This document shows positions 34,120 through 42,217 of a stretch of DNA of 45,821 nt, piece by piece. A model generated the notes under the pieces. The model was not told where the DNA came from, did not search any database, and worked only from the letters and a program-made list of their open reading frames with translations. Position numbers and translations under genes: made by a program. Numbering within the stretch: the stretch's first letter is position 1; each line of letters begins with the position of its first letter. Source of the DNA: an uncultured Erysipelotrichaceae bacterium (GTDB taxonomy: Bacteria; Bacillota_I; Bacilli_A; Erysipelotrichales; Erysipelotrichaceae); contig CASEPS010000028.1 in assembly GCA_949289855.1 (NCBI GenBank), forward strand, positions 1 to 45,821, in the 5' to 3' direction.

Positions 34120-34647
34120 TTAGTTTCGTCTTTTATTGATGTTCAAATAATGCAATGTTAACAGGATGGAAAGACCAGCCCCATAGACGATTTCTGTGTA
34201 ACCGGTAATGGAAGAGAAAGTCAAGGTCAGAAGTACTGCAAGAAAGCACATGGCAAAGTAGTTTCTGGCAAAGGATATGTCTTTTAATAATACAGGAATG
34301 AGGGAAACCTGCAGAAAGAAGAAGCCGAGAAAAGCAAAAAGAAGGTGGAATTGTCCTGCTATAGAACCTTTGGCATATGGTGTAAGTACACCAGCAATCC
34401 AAAACAACATATATAAGTATGCGGATTTTGTCTTTGATGATGACAGGATAAGATAAAACAGGAATAAACCATACAGCAATGCAAAAAGGATGGCGGGAAT
34501 GCGGAGTGATGGAATGTTTAGTATACCCGTGAAGTTATATTTCAACGGATCCATGACCAATAATGAAATGGTGATAACTGTGGGGAAAAGAATGCAGCCG
34601 AAGAGAAAGATGGCTGTTTTTGGCAGTTGAAGGTGTGATTTTGTCAT
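34120..34647 (-). CDS. Small integral membrane protein, unknown
   Basis: A 175-residue protein with about six hydrophobic helices (AIFLFGCILFPTVITISLLV, IPAILFALLYGLFLFYLIL, and four more) and a short basic end NINKRRN. No family is recognisable to me. The start at 34647 (MTKSHLQ) leaves only 6 bases after a minus-strand TATAAT (34654-34659), so the message may be leaderless. The upstream in-frame start at 34710 would lie within pheA. It is divergent from pheA, and the two promoters overlap. Confidence 0.65.
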   Translation of the reverse strand: MTKSHLQLPKTAIFLFGCILFPTVITISLLVMDPLKYNFTGILNIPSLRIPAILFALLYGLFLFYLILSSSKTKSAYLYMLFWIAGVLTPYAKGSIAGQFHLLFAFLGFFFLQVSLIPVLLKDISFARNYFAMCFLAVLLTLTFSSITGYTEIVYGAGLSILLTLHYLNINKRRN

Positions 34648-34655
34648 ATTATGAT
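34627..34655 (+). promoter_or_regulatory. pheA promoter
   Basis: -35 TTGAAG (34627-34632), 17-bp spacer, -10 TATGAT (34650-34655). Start of transcription near 34662; AAGGGG ribosome site at about 34669. Confidence 0.65.
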
Positions 34656-34659
34656 TATA
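34654..34659 (-). promoter_or_regulatory. -10 box next to membrane-protein start (leaderless?)
   Basis: Minus-strand TATAAT, 6 bases before ATG 34647. No ribosome site fits. It overlaps the pheA promoter on the other strand. Confidence 0.45.
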
Positions 34660-34680
34660 GCCGCAAACAAGGGGAATGTT

Positions 34681-35511
34681 ATGAAGAAAGTTGGGTTTCA
34701 GGGCAATCATGGAACATTTAGTGAAATTGCCGCATTAGAGTATTTTCAAGGGGAAGATATCGAACAGATCGGTTACCACAATTTTGTGGAAATTATGAAT
34801 GATCTTGAAAGTCACAAACTGGATGATGCGGTATTACCGGTTGAGAATACAACAACAGGCATTATTTCAAGGACATATGATTTGTTCAAGGACTACCACA
34901 TTCATGCGGTGGGAGAGATCAATGTGCCAATCCGGGAAAATCTGATTGTTGTGCCTGGCACAAAGATGGAGGAAATCAAAGAGGTATACAGCCATCCGGA
35001 GGCTCTGTCGCAATGCCGCAGGTTTTTTCAGGAACATCCTTCCATCAAAGAGGTGCCTTTCCAGGATACGGCAAAGTCGGTGGAATATATTAAAGAACAA
35101 CATGAACATAGCAAAGCTGCGCTTGCGTCTTATCGGGCAGCGGAATATTACGGCATGGAATCACTTCTGTCCTGCGTGCAGGATTCTGATACGAATATGA
35201 CACGGTTTCTTGTTGTTACATGGCGTGATGAAGTGGTAGAGGGTGCCAATAAGACTTCTTTGATGCTGGTGGTGAATCATCAGCCAGGTTCTTTGTATAA
35301 GGTGCTGGAGTCTCTTGCAAGACGTGGCATCAATATGTTGAAGCTGGAGAGCAGACCAATTGTTGGCAGATTCTTTGAATATCTGTTTTATGTTGATGTG
35401 GAAGGTGACAGGAGTGATCCACAATTGCAGGAAGCTTTTAGAGAAATGCAGGAAAACTGCCTGGAGCTGCGTGTGTTTGGCAGTTACAGGGCAGCTTCTC
35501 TGCCAAAATGA
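34681..35511 (+). CDS. pheA: Prephenate dehydratase
   Basis: A 276-residue enzyme converting prephenate to phenylpyruvate in Phe synthesis. The catalytic domain is 1-180: KKVGFQGNHGTFSEIAA, DDAVLPVENTTTGII, and the catalytic NMTRFLVV (about 176-183). The ACT domain that binds Phe for feedback inhibition follows (NKTSLMLVVNHQPGSLYKVLE, then KLESRPIVGRF, with the ESRP motif). It has no chorismate mutase domain. ATG 34681 follows AAGGGG; the longer frame from 34651 begins inside the -10 box. No terminator is seen after it, so its transcripts may run into the attenuator before aroB. Confidence 0.93.
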   Translation: MKKVGFQGNHGTFSEIAALEYFQGEDIEQIGYHNFVEIMNDLESHKLDDAVLPVENTTTGIISRTYDLFKDYHIHAVGEINVPIRENLIVVPGTKMEEIKEVYSHPEALSQCRRFFQEHPSIKEVPFQDTAKSVEYIKEQHEHSKAALASYRAAEYYGMESLLSCVQDSDTNMTRFLVVTWRDEVVEGANKTSLMLVVNHQPGSLYKVLESLARRGINMLKLESRPIVGRFFEYLFYVDVEGDRSDPQLQEAFREMQENCLELRVFGSYRAASLPK

Positions 35512-35514
35512 AAA

Positions 35515-35529
35515 TATTTTCAGAAAATA
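35515..35529. promoter_or_regulatory. Candidate CodY box before the aro operon
   Basis: TATTTTCAGAAAATA matches the CodY consensus AATTTTCWGAAAATT at 13 of 15 positions and ends 6 bases before the -35 box. A partial second copy, TCTGAAAA (35542-35549), lies in the spacer. Confidence 0.5.
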
Positions 35530-35535
35530 AAATGA

Positions 35536-35564
35536 TTGTTATCTGAAAATGAATGCGCTATAAT
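35536..35564 (+). promoter_or_regulatory. aro operon promoter
   Basis: -35 TTGTTA (35536-35541), 17-bp spacer, -10 TATAAT (35559-35564). Transcription would start near 35571, about 175 bases before aroB. Confidence 0.8.
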
Positions 35565-35582
35565 CATTTTCGTACAAAAGCT

Positions 35583-35627
35583 ATGAAGACGATCAGGAAC
35601 ACATATTTTTACTTTACCTTTAGATAG
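35583..35627 (+). CDS. Phe/Tyr-rich leader peptide of the aro operon
   Basis: A 14-codon ORF, MKTIRNTYFYFTFR, with five aromatic residues among six consecutive codons (TAT TTT TAC TTT ACC TTT). It begins about 12 bases after the expected transcript start and ends 3 bases before the first RNA hairpin. Runs of the end-product amino acid are the hallmark of attenuation leaders, such as those of pheA and trp in enteric bacteria. A ribosome stalled for lack of charged tRNA-Tyr or tRNA-Phe would change folding of the downstream RNA. The weak point is the missing ribosome site: only ACAAAAGCT lies before the ATG, so initiation would be near-leaderless. Confidence 0.75.
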   Translation: MKTIRNTYFYFTFR

Positions 35628-35630
35628 TCA

Positions 35631-35731
35631 GGGCAGTTATGCAGATAATTGCCCGTTTCGTATGAATGAGGCATTATCTGTAAGGAAAGTGAGATTGAGC
35701 CATACGGATAATGCCGTATGGCTTTTGTTGT
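35631..35731 (+). promoter_or_regulatory. Attenuator RNA with mutually exclusive hairpins
   Basis: Segments pair in alternatives. 1:2 is GGGCAGTTAT / ATAATTGCCC (35631-35654). 2:3 is CAGATAATTGCC / GGCATTATCTG (35642-35653 with 35670-35680). 3:4 is GGCATTATC / GATAATGCC (35670-35678 with 35707-35715). 4:5 is the terminator. When 1:2 forms, segment 3 is free to open the terminator; when a ribosome finishing the leader covers segment 1, 2:3 forms and the terminator stands. This is consistent with attenuation by Phe and Tyr supply. Confidence 0.75.
35698..35731 (+). terminator. Attenuator terminator before aroB
   Basis: Perfect 10-bp stem AGCCATACGG / CCGTATGGCT, loop ATAATG, then TTTGTTGT. It ends 15 bases before aroB and lies inside the operon's own leader, so it must be conditional. 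Confidence 0.85.
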
Positions 35732-35746
35732 ATTGAGGAGAAACGT

Positions 35747-36754
35747 ATGAAGATTGAAGTCCATACAAGTACAAAAACATATCCGGTCATTGTCGAAAGA
35801 GGGATATTACAAAGGGCTGCTGAAGTCATTGGAAGACAAGGGCACGTCTATCTCATCAGTGACTCAGGTGTACCTTTGCAGTGGCGCAACATGTTACAGG
35901 CACAATATCCCGATGCACATATGTATGTGTTTGCGCATGGTGAAACAAACAAGAACCTTGTGACATGGCAGATGATTCTTGAAGATATGCTCAGGTGTAA
36001 CCTTTCCCGCAAGGATACGGTCATTGCCCTTGGTGGCGGTGTAGTAGGAGATATGGCAGGTTTTGCGGCTGCCTGCTACATGAGAGGGATTTCCTACATT
36101 AACATTCCGACCACAACATTGTCGCAGATTGATTCATCTATCGGTGGCAAGACAGCGGTTGACCTCGATGGCGCAAAGAATTGTGTCGGCGCTTTCTGGC
36201 AGCCAGACATGGTGCTCGTTGATACGGATGTGCTTTCCACATTAACCCCAAGGCATTATCGCAACGGGCTGGTGGAAGCTGTCAAAGAAGGGCTGACTTT
36301 TGATGAAAAACTGTTTGCCCTGTTTGAAGAAGGAAATGTTGATGATCATCTTGAAGAGATCATTACCCGCTGTCTTCTGATCAAAAAAGATGTGGTGGAA
36401 AAAGATGAACGGGAAGGCGGACTGAGGAAACTGCTGAACTTTGGTCATACGTATGGACATGCCTATGAAACATATTTCGGCATGGAAGGGTATTACCATG
36501 GTGAGTGTGTTGGTATGGGCATGATGACCATCATTGAAAATGAAGAAATTCGTACAAGACTGCAAAAAGTACTGGAAAAGATGGGCTGTCCTGTCAGATG
36601 TGAAGTGGATAGTGAAAAGATTATGGATCTTTTACGTCATGACAAGAAAGCGGACCACGATCATGTGACGGTTGTACGGGTAGAAGAGATTGGCAAAGGG
36701 TATCTGGAAGAGTGGACGTTTGCGCAATTGGAAAAGAGGCTGAAACATGAGTAA
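35747..36754 (+). CDS. aroB: 3-Dehydroquinate synthase
   Basis: A 335-residue NAD- and metal-dependent enzyme closing DAHP to 3-dehydroquinate, step 2 of the shikimate pathway. Motifs: LGGGVVGDMAGFAAACYMRG (about 97-116) for NAD, IPTTTLSQIDSSIGGKTAVD, NCVGAFWQP, and the metal-binding LNFGHTYGHAYE with its histidines. ATG 35747 follows GAGGAG; the longer frame from 35711 lies in the terminator. First structural gene of a seven-gene operon with tight overlaps; it shares 8 bases with aroC. Confidence 0.95.
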   Translation: MKIEVHTSTKTYPVIVERGILQRAAEVIGRQGHVYLISDSGVPLQWRNMLQAQYPDAHMYVFAHGETNKNLVTWQMILEDMLRCNLSRKDTVIALGGGVVGDMAGFAAACYMRGISYINIPTTTLSQIDSSIGGKTAVDLDGAKNCVGAFWQPDMVLVDTDVLSTLTPRHYRNGLVEAVKEGLTFDEKLFALFEEGNVDDHLEEIITRCLLIKKDVVEKDEREGGLRKLLNFGHTYGHAYETYFGMEGYYHGECVGMGMMTIIENEEIRTRLQKVLEKMGCPVRCEVDSEKIMDLLRHDKKADHDHVTVVRVEEIGKGYLEEWTFAQLEKRLKHE

Positions 36755-37853
36755 CATATTGGGAAAAAACCTGACATTGACATTATTTGGAGAAAGCCAT
36801 GGGGAAGCCATTGGTGCCATATTGGATGGTTTGCCAGGGGGCGTGAAAATAGATCGTTCATATATGCAGGAAATGATGGATCAGCGTAAGGCGGTTGGTT
36901 CATTATCTACCGGACGGCATGAAGCAGATGAAGTGCAGTTTCTTTCTGGTGTAAAGGATGGATATAGTGAAGGCACACCGATTGCTTTGGTCATTGCCAA
37001 TACAAACGTAAAGCGGAAGGATTATGATGCGCTTAAAGATACCGCCCGCCCAGGACATGCGGATTATGCCGGTGATGTGAAATATAACGGTTATGAAGAT
37101 GCCTCTGGTGGTGGTCATTTCTCGGGAAGGCTTACAGCGCCTATCGTTGCTGTAGGGGCAATTGCCCGTAACATGCTGGAAGAAAAGGGCATCTTCATCG
37201 GTACGCATATTGCTTCATTGCATGGCATCAAGGACAGACCATTTGATGAAGTACATCTTTTGGAAGATGTGAACTATCTCAACAAATGTACATTTGCCGT
37301 ACTCGATGCAGGTGTTGGAGAATGCATGAAGGCTGAAATTGAAAAGGCACGTGAACAATGTGATTCGGTTGGGGGTATTCTCGATACGGCAGTTGTGGGT
37401 CTTGAAGCAGGCATTGGTGAACCGGCATTTGATGCTTTGGAAAGTGATATTGCTAAAGCCATATTCTCCATTGGAGCAGTCAAGGGCATTGCTTTTGGAG
37501 CAGGCTTTGGCTTTGCGGATATGTATGGCAGTGAGGCAAATGATCCCTTTGCCATCAAAGATGGAAAGGTTGTGACAACGACCAATCATAATGGTGGTAT
37601 TAATGGCGGCATTTCCAATGGTATGCCTGTACGCTTCCATACGGTTATCAAACCTACACCTTCTATTGCAAAGAAGCAGAATACAGTCAACTATCGCACG
37701 AAGGAAGAAAAGGTATTGGAGATACATGGACGTCATGACCCGGCCATCATCCATCGGGCAAGAGTGGTTGTGGATGCTGTAACAGCACTTGTGATCGCGG
37801 ACAGTCTTATGGAACGCTATGGAAGAGAATACTTCGGAGGAAAAAGAAGATGA
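36747..37853 (+). CDS. aroC: Chorismate synthase
   Basis: A 368-residue FMN-dependent enzyme making chorismate from EPSP, the last step of the common pathway. Signatures: TLFGESHGEAIGAILDGLPGG (near 12-32), the EDASGGGHFSGRLTAPIVAVGA region at about 119-140, and KPTPSIAKKQNTVN followed by GRHDPAIIHRARVVVDA. The length is normal. It starts inside the end of aroB and shares 4 bases with the next gene, so translation is probably coupled. Confidence 0.95.
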   Translation: MSNILGKNLTLTLFGESHGEAIGAILDGLPGGVKIDRSYMQEMMDQRKAVGSLSTGRHEADEVQFLSGVKDGYSEGTPIALVIANTNVKRKDYDALKDTARPGHADYAGDVKYNGYEDASGGGHFSGRLTAPIVAVGAIARNMLEEKGIFIGTHIASLHGIKDRPFDEVHLLEDVNYLNKCTFAVLDAGVGECMKAEIEKAREQCDSVGGILDTAVVGLEAGIGEPAFDALESDIAKAIFSIGAVKGIAFGAGFGFADMYGSEANDPFAIKDGKVVTTTNHNGGINGGISNGMPVRFHTVIKPTPSIAKKQNTVNYRTKEEKVLEIHGRHDPAIIHRARVVVDAVTALVIADSLMERYGREYFGGKRR

Positions 37854-39088
37854 AGTATGGACTGATTGGCAGGCCCCTGGGACATTCATGGTCACCTGAG
37901 ATACATGCGCTGCTGGCAGATATTCCTTATGAGAAGAAGGAATTGCAGGAAGAAGCGCTGGAGGATTTCTTCCGGTTACGTGACTTCAAAGGTATAAATG
38001 TAACGATTCCGTATAAGGAAAAGGTGATACCGTATCTTGATGAACTGGATGAAAGTGCAAGAGCAGCTGGTGCAGTGAACTGCATTGTCAATGAGAATGG
38101 AAAGCTGAAAGGCTATAATACAGATCTTTTGGGATTACGGCAGATGCTGGAAAGAAATGGGATTGATCCAAAAGGAAAAACAGTTGCCATTCTTGGCAGT
38201 GGTGGTGCTGCTAAAGCAGCCTGTACTGCCATAGAACAAATGCATGGCACACCGGTTATCGTTTCCCGCCATCCGTCAAAGGACATGATCGGTTATGAAG
38301 AACTTTATGAAAGGGCAGCTGACTTTGAGATGATTGTCAATGCAACACCGGTTGGCATGAAACCTGACAGTGATAAGTGCCCGGTGGATATTGCGGTATT
38401 TGAGCATCTTGAAGCGGTTGTGGACATTGTTGCCAATCCCTTGATGACAAGGCTGTTGTTCAATGCAAAGATGCGTGACATACCATTTTGTGGAGGCTTT
38501 GAAATGCTTGTAAGACAGGCTGCTGAAGCAGATTGCCTTTTTACAGGTGAAAAAGTCAGTGAAGAAGTTATAGAAACATGTATAAAGAAGCTTCTGGCAA
38601 AACGCCGTAACATCGTATTGATCGGTATGCCGACAAGTGGAAAGACAACGCTTGCCGAGATGATCGCTTCTCATACCGGACGACCACTATTGGAGATGGA
38701 TGAAGTGCTTGTGGACAGGCTTGGTATGTCGATCAAAGACTGTTTTGCCCAATATGGGGAAGCATATTTCCGGCATATGGAAACAGAGCTTGCAAAGGAT
38801 CTTCGCAATAAGGAAGGTATTGTGATCTCTACCGGTGGCGGCATTATCAAAAATGAGGAGAATATGCGCTACCTGCATGAAAATGGCATAGTGATTGCGA
38901 TAGACCGCGATCCTGCATTGCTTTATCCGACTGATTCAAGACCGCTCAGTTCGACAGTGGATGCGGTGAAGGTTTTGTATGAGGAAAGAAAGTACTTATA
39001 TAAGAAGTACAGTGATGTTGTTGTGGATAACAATGGCTCACTGCAGAATACATTTGATGAAATCATGATAATAACAGGGGAGGAATAA
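37850..39088 (+). CDS. aroE/aroK: Shikimate dehydrogenase-shikimate kinase fusion
   Basis: A 412-residue bifunctional protein joining two consecutive pathway enzymes. Residues 1-248 are shikimate dehydrogenase: RPLGHSWSPEIHA, catalytic K56 (VTIPYKEKV) and D92 (YNTDLLG), NADPH loop LGSGGAAKA, and NATPVGM. Residues 252-412 are shikimate kinase: P-loop GMPTSGKT (259-266), shikimate-binding MDEVL and EAYFRHMET, the TGGGII loop and the adenine-side DSRPL. They are separate genes in many bacteria; fusions of the two are uncommon but known. The dehydrogenase makes shikimate, which the kinase domain phosphorylates next, so channelling is conceivable. Confidence 0.93.
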   Translation: MKYGLIGRPLGHSWSPEIHALLADIPYEKKELQEEALEDFFRLRDFKGINVTIPYKEKVIPYLDELDESARAAGAVNCIVNENGKLKGYNTDLLGLRQMLERNGIDPKGKTVAILGSGGAAKAACTAIEQMHGTPVIVSRHPSKDMIGYEELYERAADFEMIVNATPVGMKPDSDKCPVDIAVFEHLEAVVDIVANPLMTRLLFNAKMRDIPFCGGFEMLVRQAAEADCLFTGEKVSEEVIETCIKKLLAKRRNIVLIGMPTSGKTTLAEMIASHTGRPLLEMDEVLVDRLGMSIKDCFAQYGEAYFRHMETELAKDLRNKEGIVISTGGGIIKNEENMRYLHENGIVIAIDRDPALLYPTDSRPLSSTVDAVKVLYEERKYLYKKYSDVVVDNNGSLQNTFDEIMIITGEE

Positions 39089-39094
39089 GGAATT

Positions 39095-40114
39095 ATGATT
39101 ATCACATTGAAAAAAGAAGCACCAGAAAAGGAAGTGGAAAAAATCCGGAAGAATTTTGAGGACAAGGGACTGCGGGTCAATATGATCCTTGGTGAAGAGT
39201 TCAATGTCTTCGGTCTTGTTGGTGATACGGCACATCTTGATGATCGTGCAATCATGGCGAATGAATGGGTAGAAAATGTACAGCGCGTATCTGCACCATA
39301 CAAGCTTGCCAACCGTATGTTTCATCCGGAAGATTCTGTTGTGGATGTGGCTGGTATCCCGGTTGGTGGAAAGAGCCCGATTGTCATCATCGGTGGACCT
39401 TGTTCTGTAGAAAGTGAAGAACAGGTGACACGGATTGCGGAAGAAGTGAAGGATGCGGGTGGCTGCATGTTAAGAGGTGGTGCATATAAGCCACGCACTT
39501 CACCATATGCATTCCAGGGTCTTGGCTATGAAGGAATTCTCGATATGGTGGCTGCCCGCAAAAAGACAGGTCTTCCAATTGTTTCTGAGCTCATGAGTAT
39601 CGACAAGCTTGATGAGTTTGAAGAAAACGTGGACCTTGTGCAGATTGGTGCAAGAAATATGCAGAACTATGATCTTTTGAAGGCTTGTGGAAAGCTCAGT
39701 AAACCAGTACTTCTCAAACGTGGTATGTCCGCTACGATTGAGGAATGGATCATGAGTGCTGAATATATCATGGCAAGTGGTAATCCAAATGTCATTCTTT
39801 GTGAACGTGGTATCCGCACATTTGAAAAATATACAAGAAATACGCTTGATCTTGCGGTTGTGCCGATCATCAAGGAAAAGACACATCTGCCAATCATCAT
39901 CGACCCATCTCATGCGACAGGTGACTGGAAGTATGTGGAAGCAGTTTCCCTTGCAGCTATTGCGGCAGGTTGTGATGGTCTGATCGTTGAAGTACATGAT
40001 CATCCGGAAAGTGCATGGTCTGATGGTGCACAGTCTTTGAAGCCGCTCAAGTTCAAGCATCTGGTTGACAGAGCCCGTCCAATTGCTGAGGCGGTTGAAA
40101 GAAGTGTCAGATGA
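39095..40114 (+). CDS. aroF: 3-Deoxy-7-phosphoheptulonate synthase
   Basis: A 339-residue DAHP synthase of the AroA-beta type, the entry step from PEP and erythrose-4-phosphate. The N-terminal 70 residues (MIITLKKEAPEKEVEKIRKN) are the ferredoxin-like regulatory domain that binds Tyr or Phe in related enzymes. The barrel follows: GGPCSVESEEQ (about 98-108), LRGGAYKPRTSPYAFQGLG, IGARNMQNYDLL, CERGIRTFEKYTRNTLD, and DPSHATGDW. It is encoded fourth in the operon, six bases after aroE/aroK, and overlaps aroA by 4. Feedback inhibition by end products is likely, adding to attenuation. Confidence 0.93.
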   Translation: MIITLKKEAPEKEVEKIRKNFEDKGLRVNMILGEEFNVFGLVGDTAHLDDRAIMANEWVENVQRVSAPYKLANRMFHPEDSVVDVAGIPVGGKSPIVIIGGPCSVESEEQVTRIAEEVKDAGGCMLRGGAYKPRTSPYAFQGLGYEGILDMVAARKKTGLPIVSELMSIDKLDEFEENVDLVQIGARNMQNYDLLKACGKLSKPVLLKRGMSATIEEWIMSAEYIMASGNPNVILCERGIRTFEKYTRNTLDLAVVPIIKEKTHLPIIIDPSHATGDWKYVEAVSLAAIAAGCDGLIVEVHDHPESAWSDGAQSLKPLKFKHLVDRARPIAEAVERSVR

Positions 40115-41382
40115 TTGCCCGCATACAGCCTGAAAAGGCAGCAGGAGGAGAGGTAACACTGCCTGCCAGCAAATCTCTGAGTCACAGGGCAATCCTTGCG
40201 GCATCTTTAGCCAATGGGGTTAGTGTTCTGCATCATTCTGGCACCAACAAAGATATTCTTGCGACAAGAAAGGCAATGGAACACTTCGGTGTCCGCTTTG
40301 AAGAAGTGGGTAATGACCTGTATGTCTATGGGAATGGGAAATTACAATATGATGGTGAAGTGATTGATTGCAATGAATCCGGAAGTACGTTACGCTTTCT
40401 CATTCCGCTTGCGGCATTGCAGGAAAAAACAGTTGTTTTTACAGGGCATGGCAGGTTGATGGAACGGCCACAGACGGTTTATGAACAGTTGTTTCACGAA
40501 AGAGGGATGCGTTTTGAAAAAAAGGACAATCTTCTCTATGTCGGTGGCGGTCTCAAGGGTGGTGACTTCACTGCCTGTGGAAATATTTCTTCACAGTTTT
40601 TTACCGGTCTTCTCTATGCTCTGCCTCTTGTGGACAAAGACAGTACATTGACGATCATGCCTCCATTTGAATCGGAAAGCTATGTCAATCTGACCATGGA
40701 TGTATTGCGAAAAGCAGGCATTGAAATTCACCGTGATGGACTTGTTTATTCCATCAGGGGAGGTCAGCACTATCAGCCGATTGACTATGCGATCAGTGGG
40801 GATGATTCACAAATGGCATTCTTTGCCTCACTTGCATGTATTGCCAATGTGCCAGTAACCGTGCATCATGCGGATCATGACTCCCACCAGGGGGATCATG
40901 TGATTCTTGATATCATCCGAAACTTTGGTGGAAAGGTACAGGAAGTGCATGATGGCTATCAGTTTTCTTCTGGGAATTTGAAAGCTGTTACTGTGGATCT
41001 GGCGGATTGTCCGGATCTTGGGCCGGTATTGTTTGCCCTTGCCGCACAGGTGGAAGGGGAAACCGTATTTACGCATTGTGAACGGTTGCGCATCAAGGAG
41101 AGTGACCGCATAGCCCGTATGGAAGAAGAGCTGCATAAACTTGGTTGTGAAATACAAAGTGATGGGGGAACGGTTGTTGTCAAAGGAAAGACGCCGATTC
41201 ACGGTGGAGTGAAGCTTGATGGACATAATGACCATCGGATTGTGATGGCACTGAGTGTGCTAAGTGCCGTTTGTGAAGAAGCGGTTGAGATATGTGGGGC
41301 TGAGGCGATAGAGAAAAGCTATCCAGCTTTCTTTCAAGACCTGAAGCGTTGTGGAGTGCAGGTGGAGTATGTTGAAGAATAA
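40111..41382 (+). CDS. aroA: 5-Enolpyruvylshikimate-3-phosphate synthase
   Basis: A 423-residue EPSP synthase joining PEP to shikimate-3-phosphate. Motifs: LPASKSLSHRAIL with K21, S22 and R26; the PEP-site CNESGSTLRFLIPL near 88-101; SSQFFTGLLYALP; then RIKESDRIARMEEELHKLG and DGHNDHRIVMALSVL at the end. The PEP loop reads NESGST rather than the enteric NAGTA, typical of some Gram-positive lineages. It begins at an ATGA overlap with aroF and overlaps tyrA by 14 bases. Confidence 0.94.
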   Translation: MIARIQPEKAAGGEVTLPASKSLSHRAILAASLANGVSVLHHSGTNKDILATRKAMEHFGVRFEEVGNDLYVYGNGKLQYDGEVIDCNESGSTLRFLIPLAALQEKTVVFTGHGRLMERPQTVYEQLFHERGMRFEKKDNLLYVGGGLKGGDFTACGNISSQFFTGLLYALPLVDKDSTLTIMPPFESESYVNLTMDVLRKAGIEIHRDGLVYSIRGGQHYQPIDYAISGDDSQMAFFASLACIANVPVTVHHADHDSHQGDHVILDIIRNFGGKVQEVHDGYQFSSGNLKAVTVDLADCPDLGPVLFALAAQVEGETVFTHCERLRIKESDRIARMEEELHKLGCEIQSDGGTVVVKGKTPIHGGVKLDGHNDHRIVMALSVLSAVCEEAVEICGAEAIEKSYPAFFQDLKRCGVQVEYVEE

Positions 41383-42217
41383 GAAGATTACCATTCTTGG
41401 ACTTGGTGTGCTTGGTGGCAGTTATGCCAAAGGATTGCATAAGGCAGGCGTTGCGGTTTCCGCAATTGATATTGATGAAGATGCATTACAAACAGCATTG
41501 TCCAATGGATGGATTACAGAGGGTGATACAGATCCTGCAATGATCAAAGACAGCGATATTGTGATTTCCTGTCTTTATCCGCATGCTTTTGTGAAATGGA
41601 TTGCGGAGAATAAACAGTATTTCAAAAAGGGCGCACTTCTGACGGATGTGACTGGTGTAAAACGGGCAGTGATGGAAAGGGTGAATGCCGCATTGCCGGA
41701 TGGCGTGGAGTATATTGCCTGTCATCCGATGGCCGGCAGGGAGTCAAGGGGCCTTGCCTATGCGGATGAAAACTGCTTCACCAATGCCAATTTCATCATT
41801 GTGCCAGAACATAACAGTCAGTATGCACTGGACACTGCTTATGAAATTGCCCATATTCTTGGGTTTGGCAATATTGTGGAACTTACCCCGGAAGAACATG
41901 ACCGGATGGTTGGCTTCCTTTCCCAGCTGACACATGTTATAGCGGTATCTTTGATGAATGTGGCAGATAATACGGATCTTGCGGATTATACGGGTGATTC
42001 ATTCCGGGATCTTACCCGGATTGCCAATATCAATGAATTGTTATGGCCAGAGCTCTTTGTGCTGAACAAGGATTATCTCATGAAGGAAATTGATGCGTTT
42101 ACTGAGGAAATGCAGGTGTTCAAAAAGCTGATTGCGGATGAGGACTATGCTGCAATGCAGGAAAAACTCAGGATTTCCACAAGGCGAAGGGCATATTTCA
42201 ATAAGAAGAAGGGATGA
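41369..42217 (+). CDS. tyrA: Prephenate dehydrogenase
   Basis: A 282-residue NAD(P)-dependent enzyme leading from prephenate to 4-hydroxyphenylpyruvate (or from arogenate to Tyr). The Rossmann motif GLGVLGGSYAKGL is at about 10-22; also LTDVTGVK, ACHPMAGRESRGLAYAD and LTPEEHDRMVGFLSQLTHVIA, the TyrA core. It lacks a C-terminal ACT domain. The start is ATG 41369, three bases after AGGTGG, or TTG 41372 with better spacing. It lies in the aro operon although its partner pheA is separate. Confidence 0.92.
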   Translation: MLKNKKITILGLGVLGGSYAKGLHKAGVAVSAIDIDEDALQTALSNGWITEGDTDPAMIKDSDIVISCLYPHAFVKWIAENKQYFKKGALLTDVTGVKRAVMERVNAALPDGVEYIACHPMAGRESRGLAYADENCFTNANFIIVPEHNSQYALDTAYEIAHILGFGNIVELTPEEHDRMVGFLSQLTHVIAVSLMNVADNTDLADYTGDSFRDLTRIANINELLWPELFVLNKDYLMKEIDAFTEEMQVFKKLIADEDYAAMQEKLRISTRRRAYFNKKKG

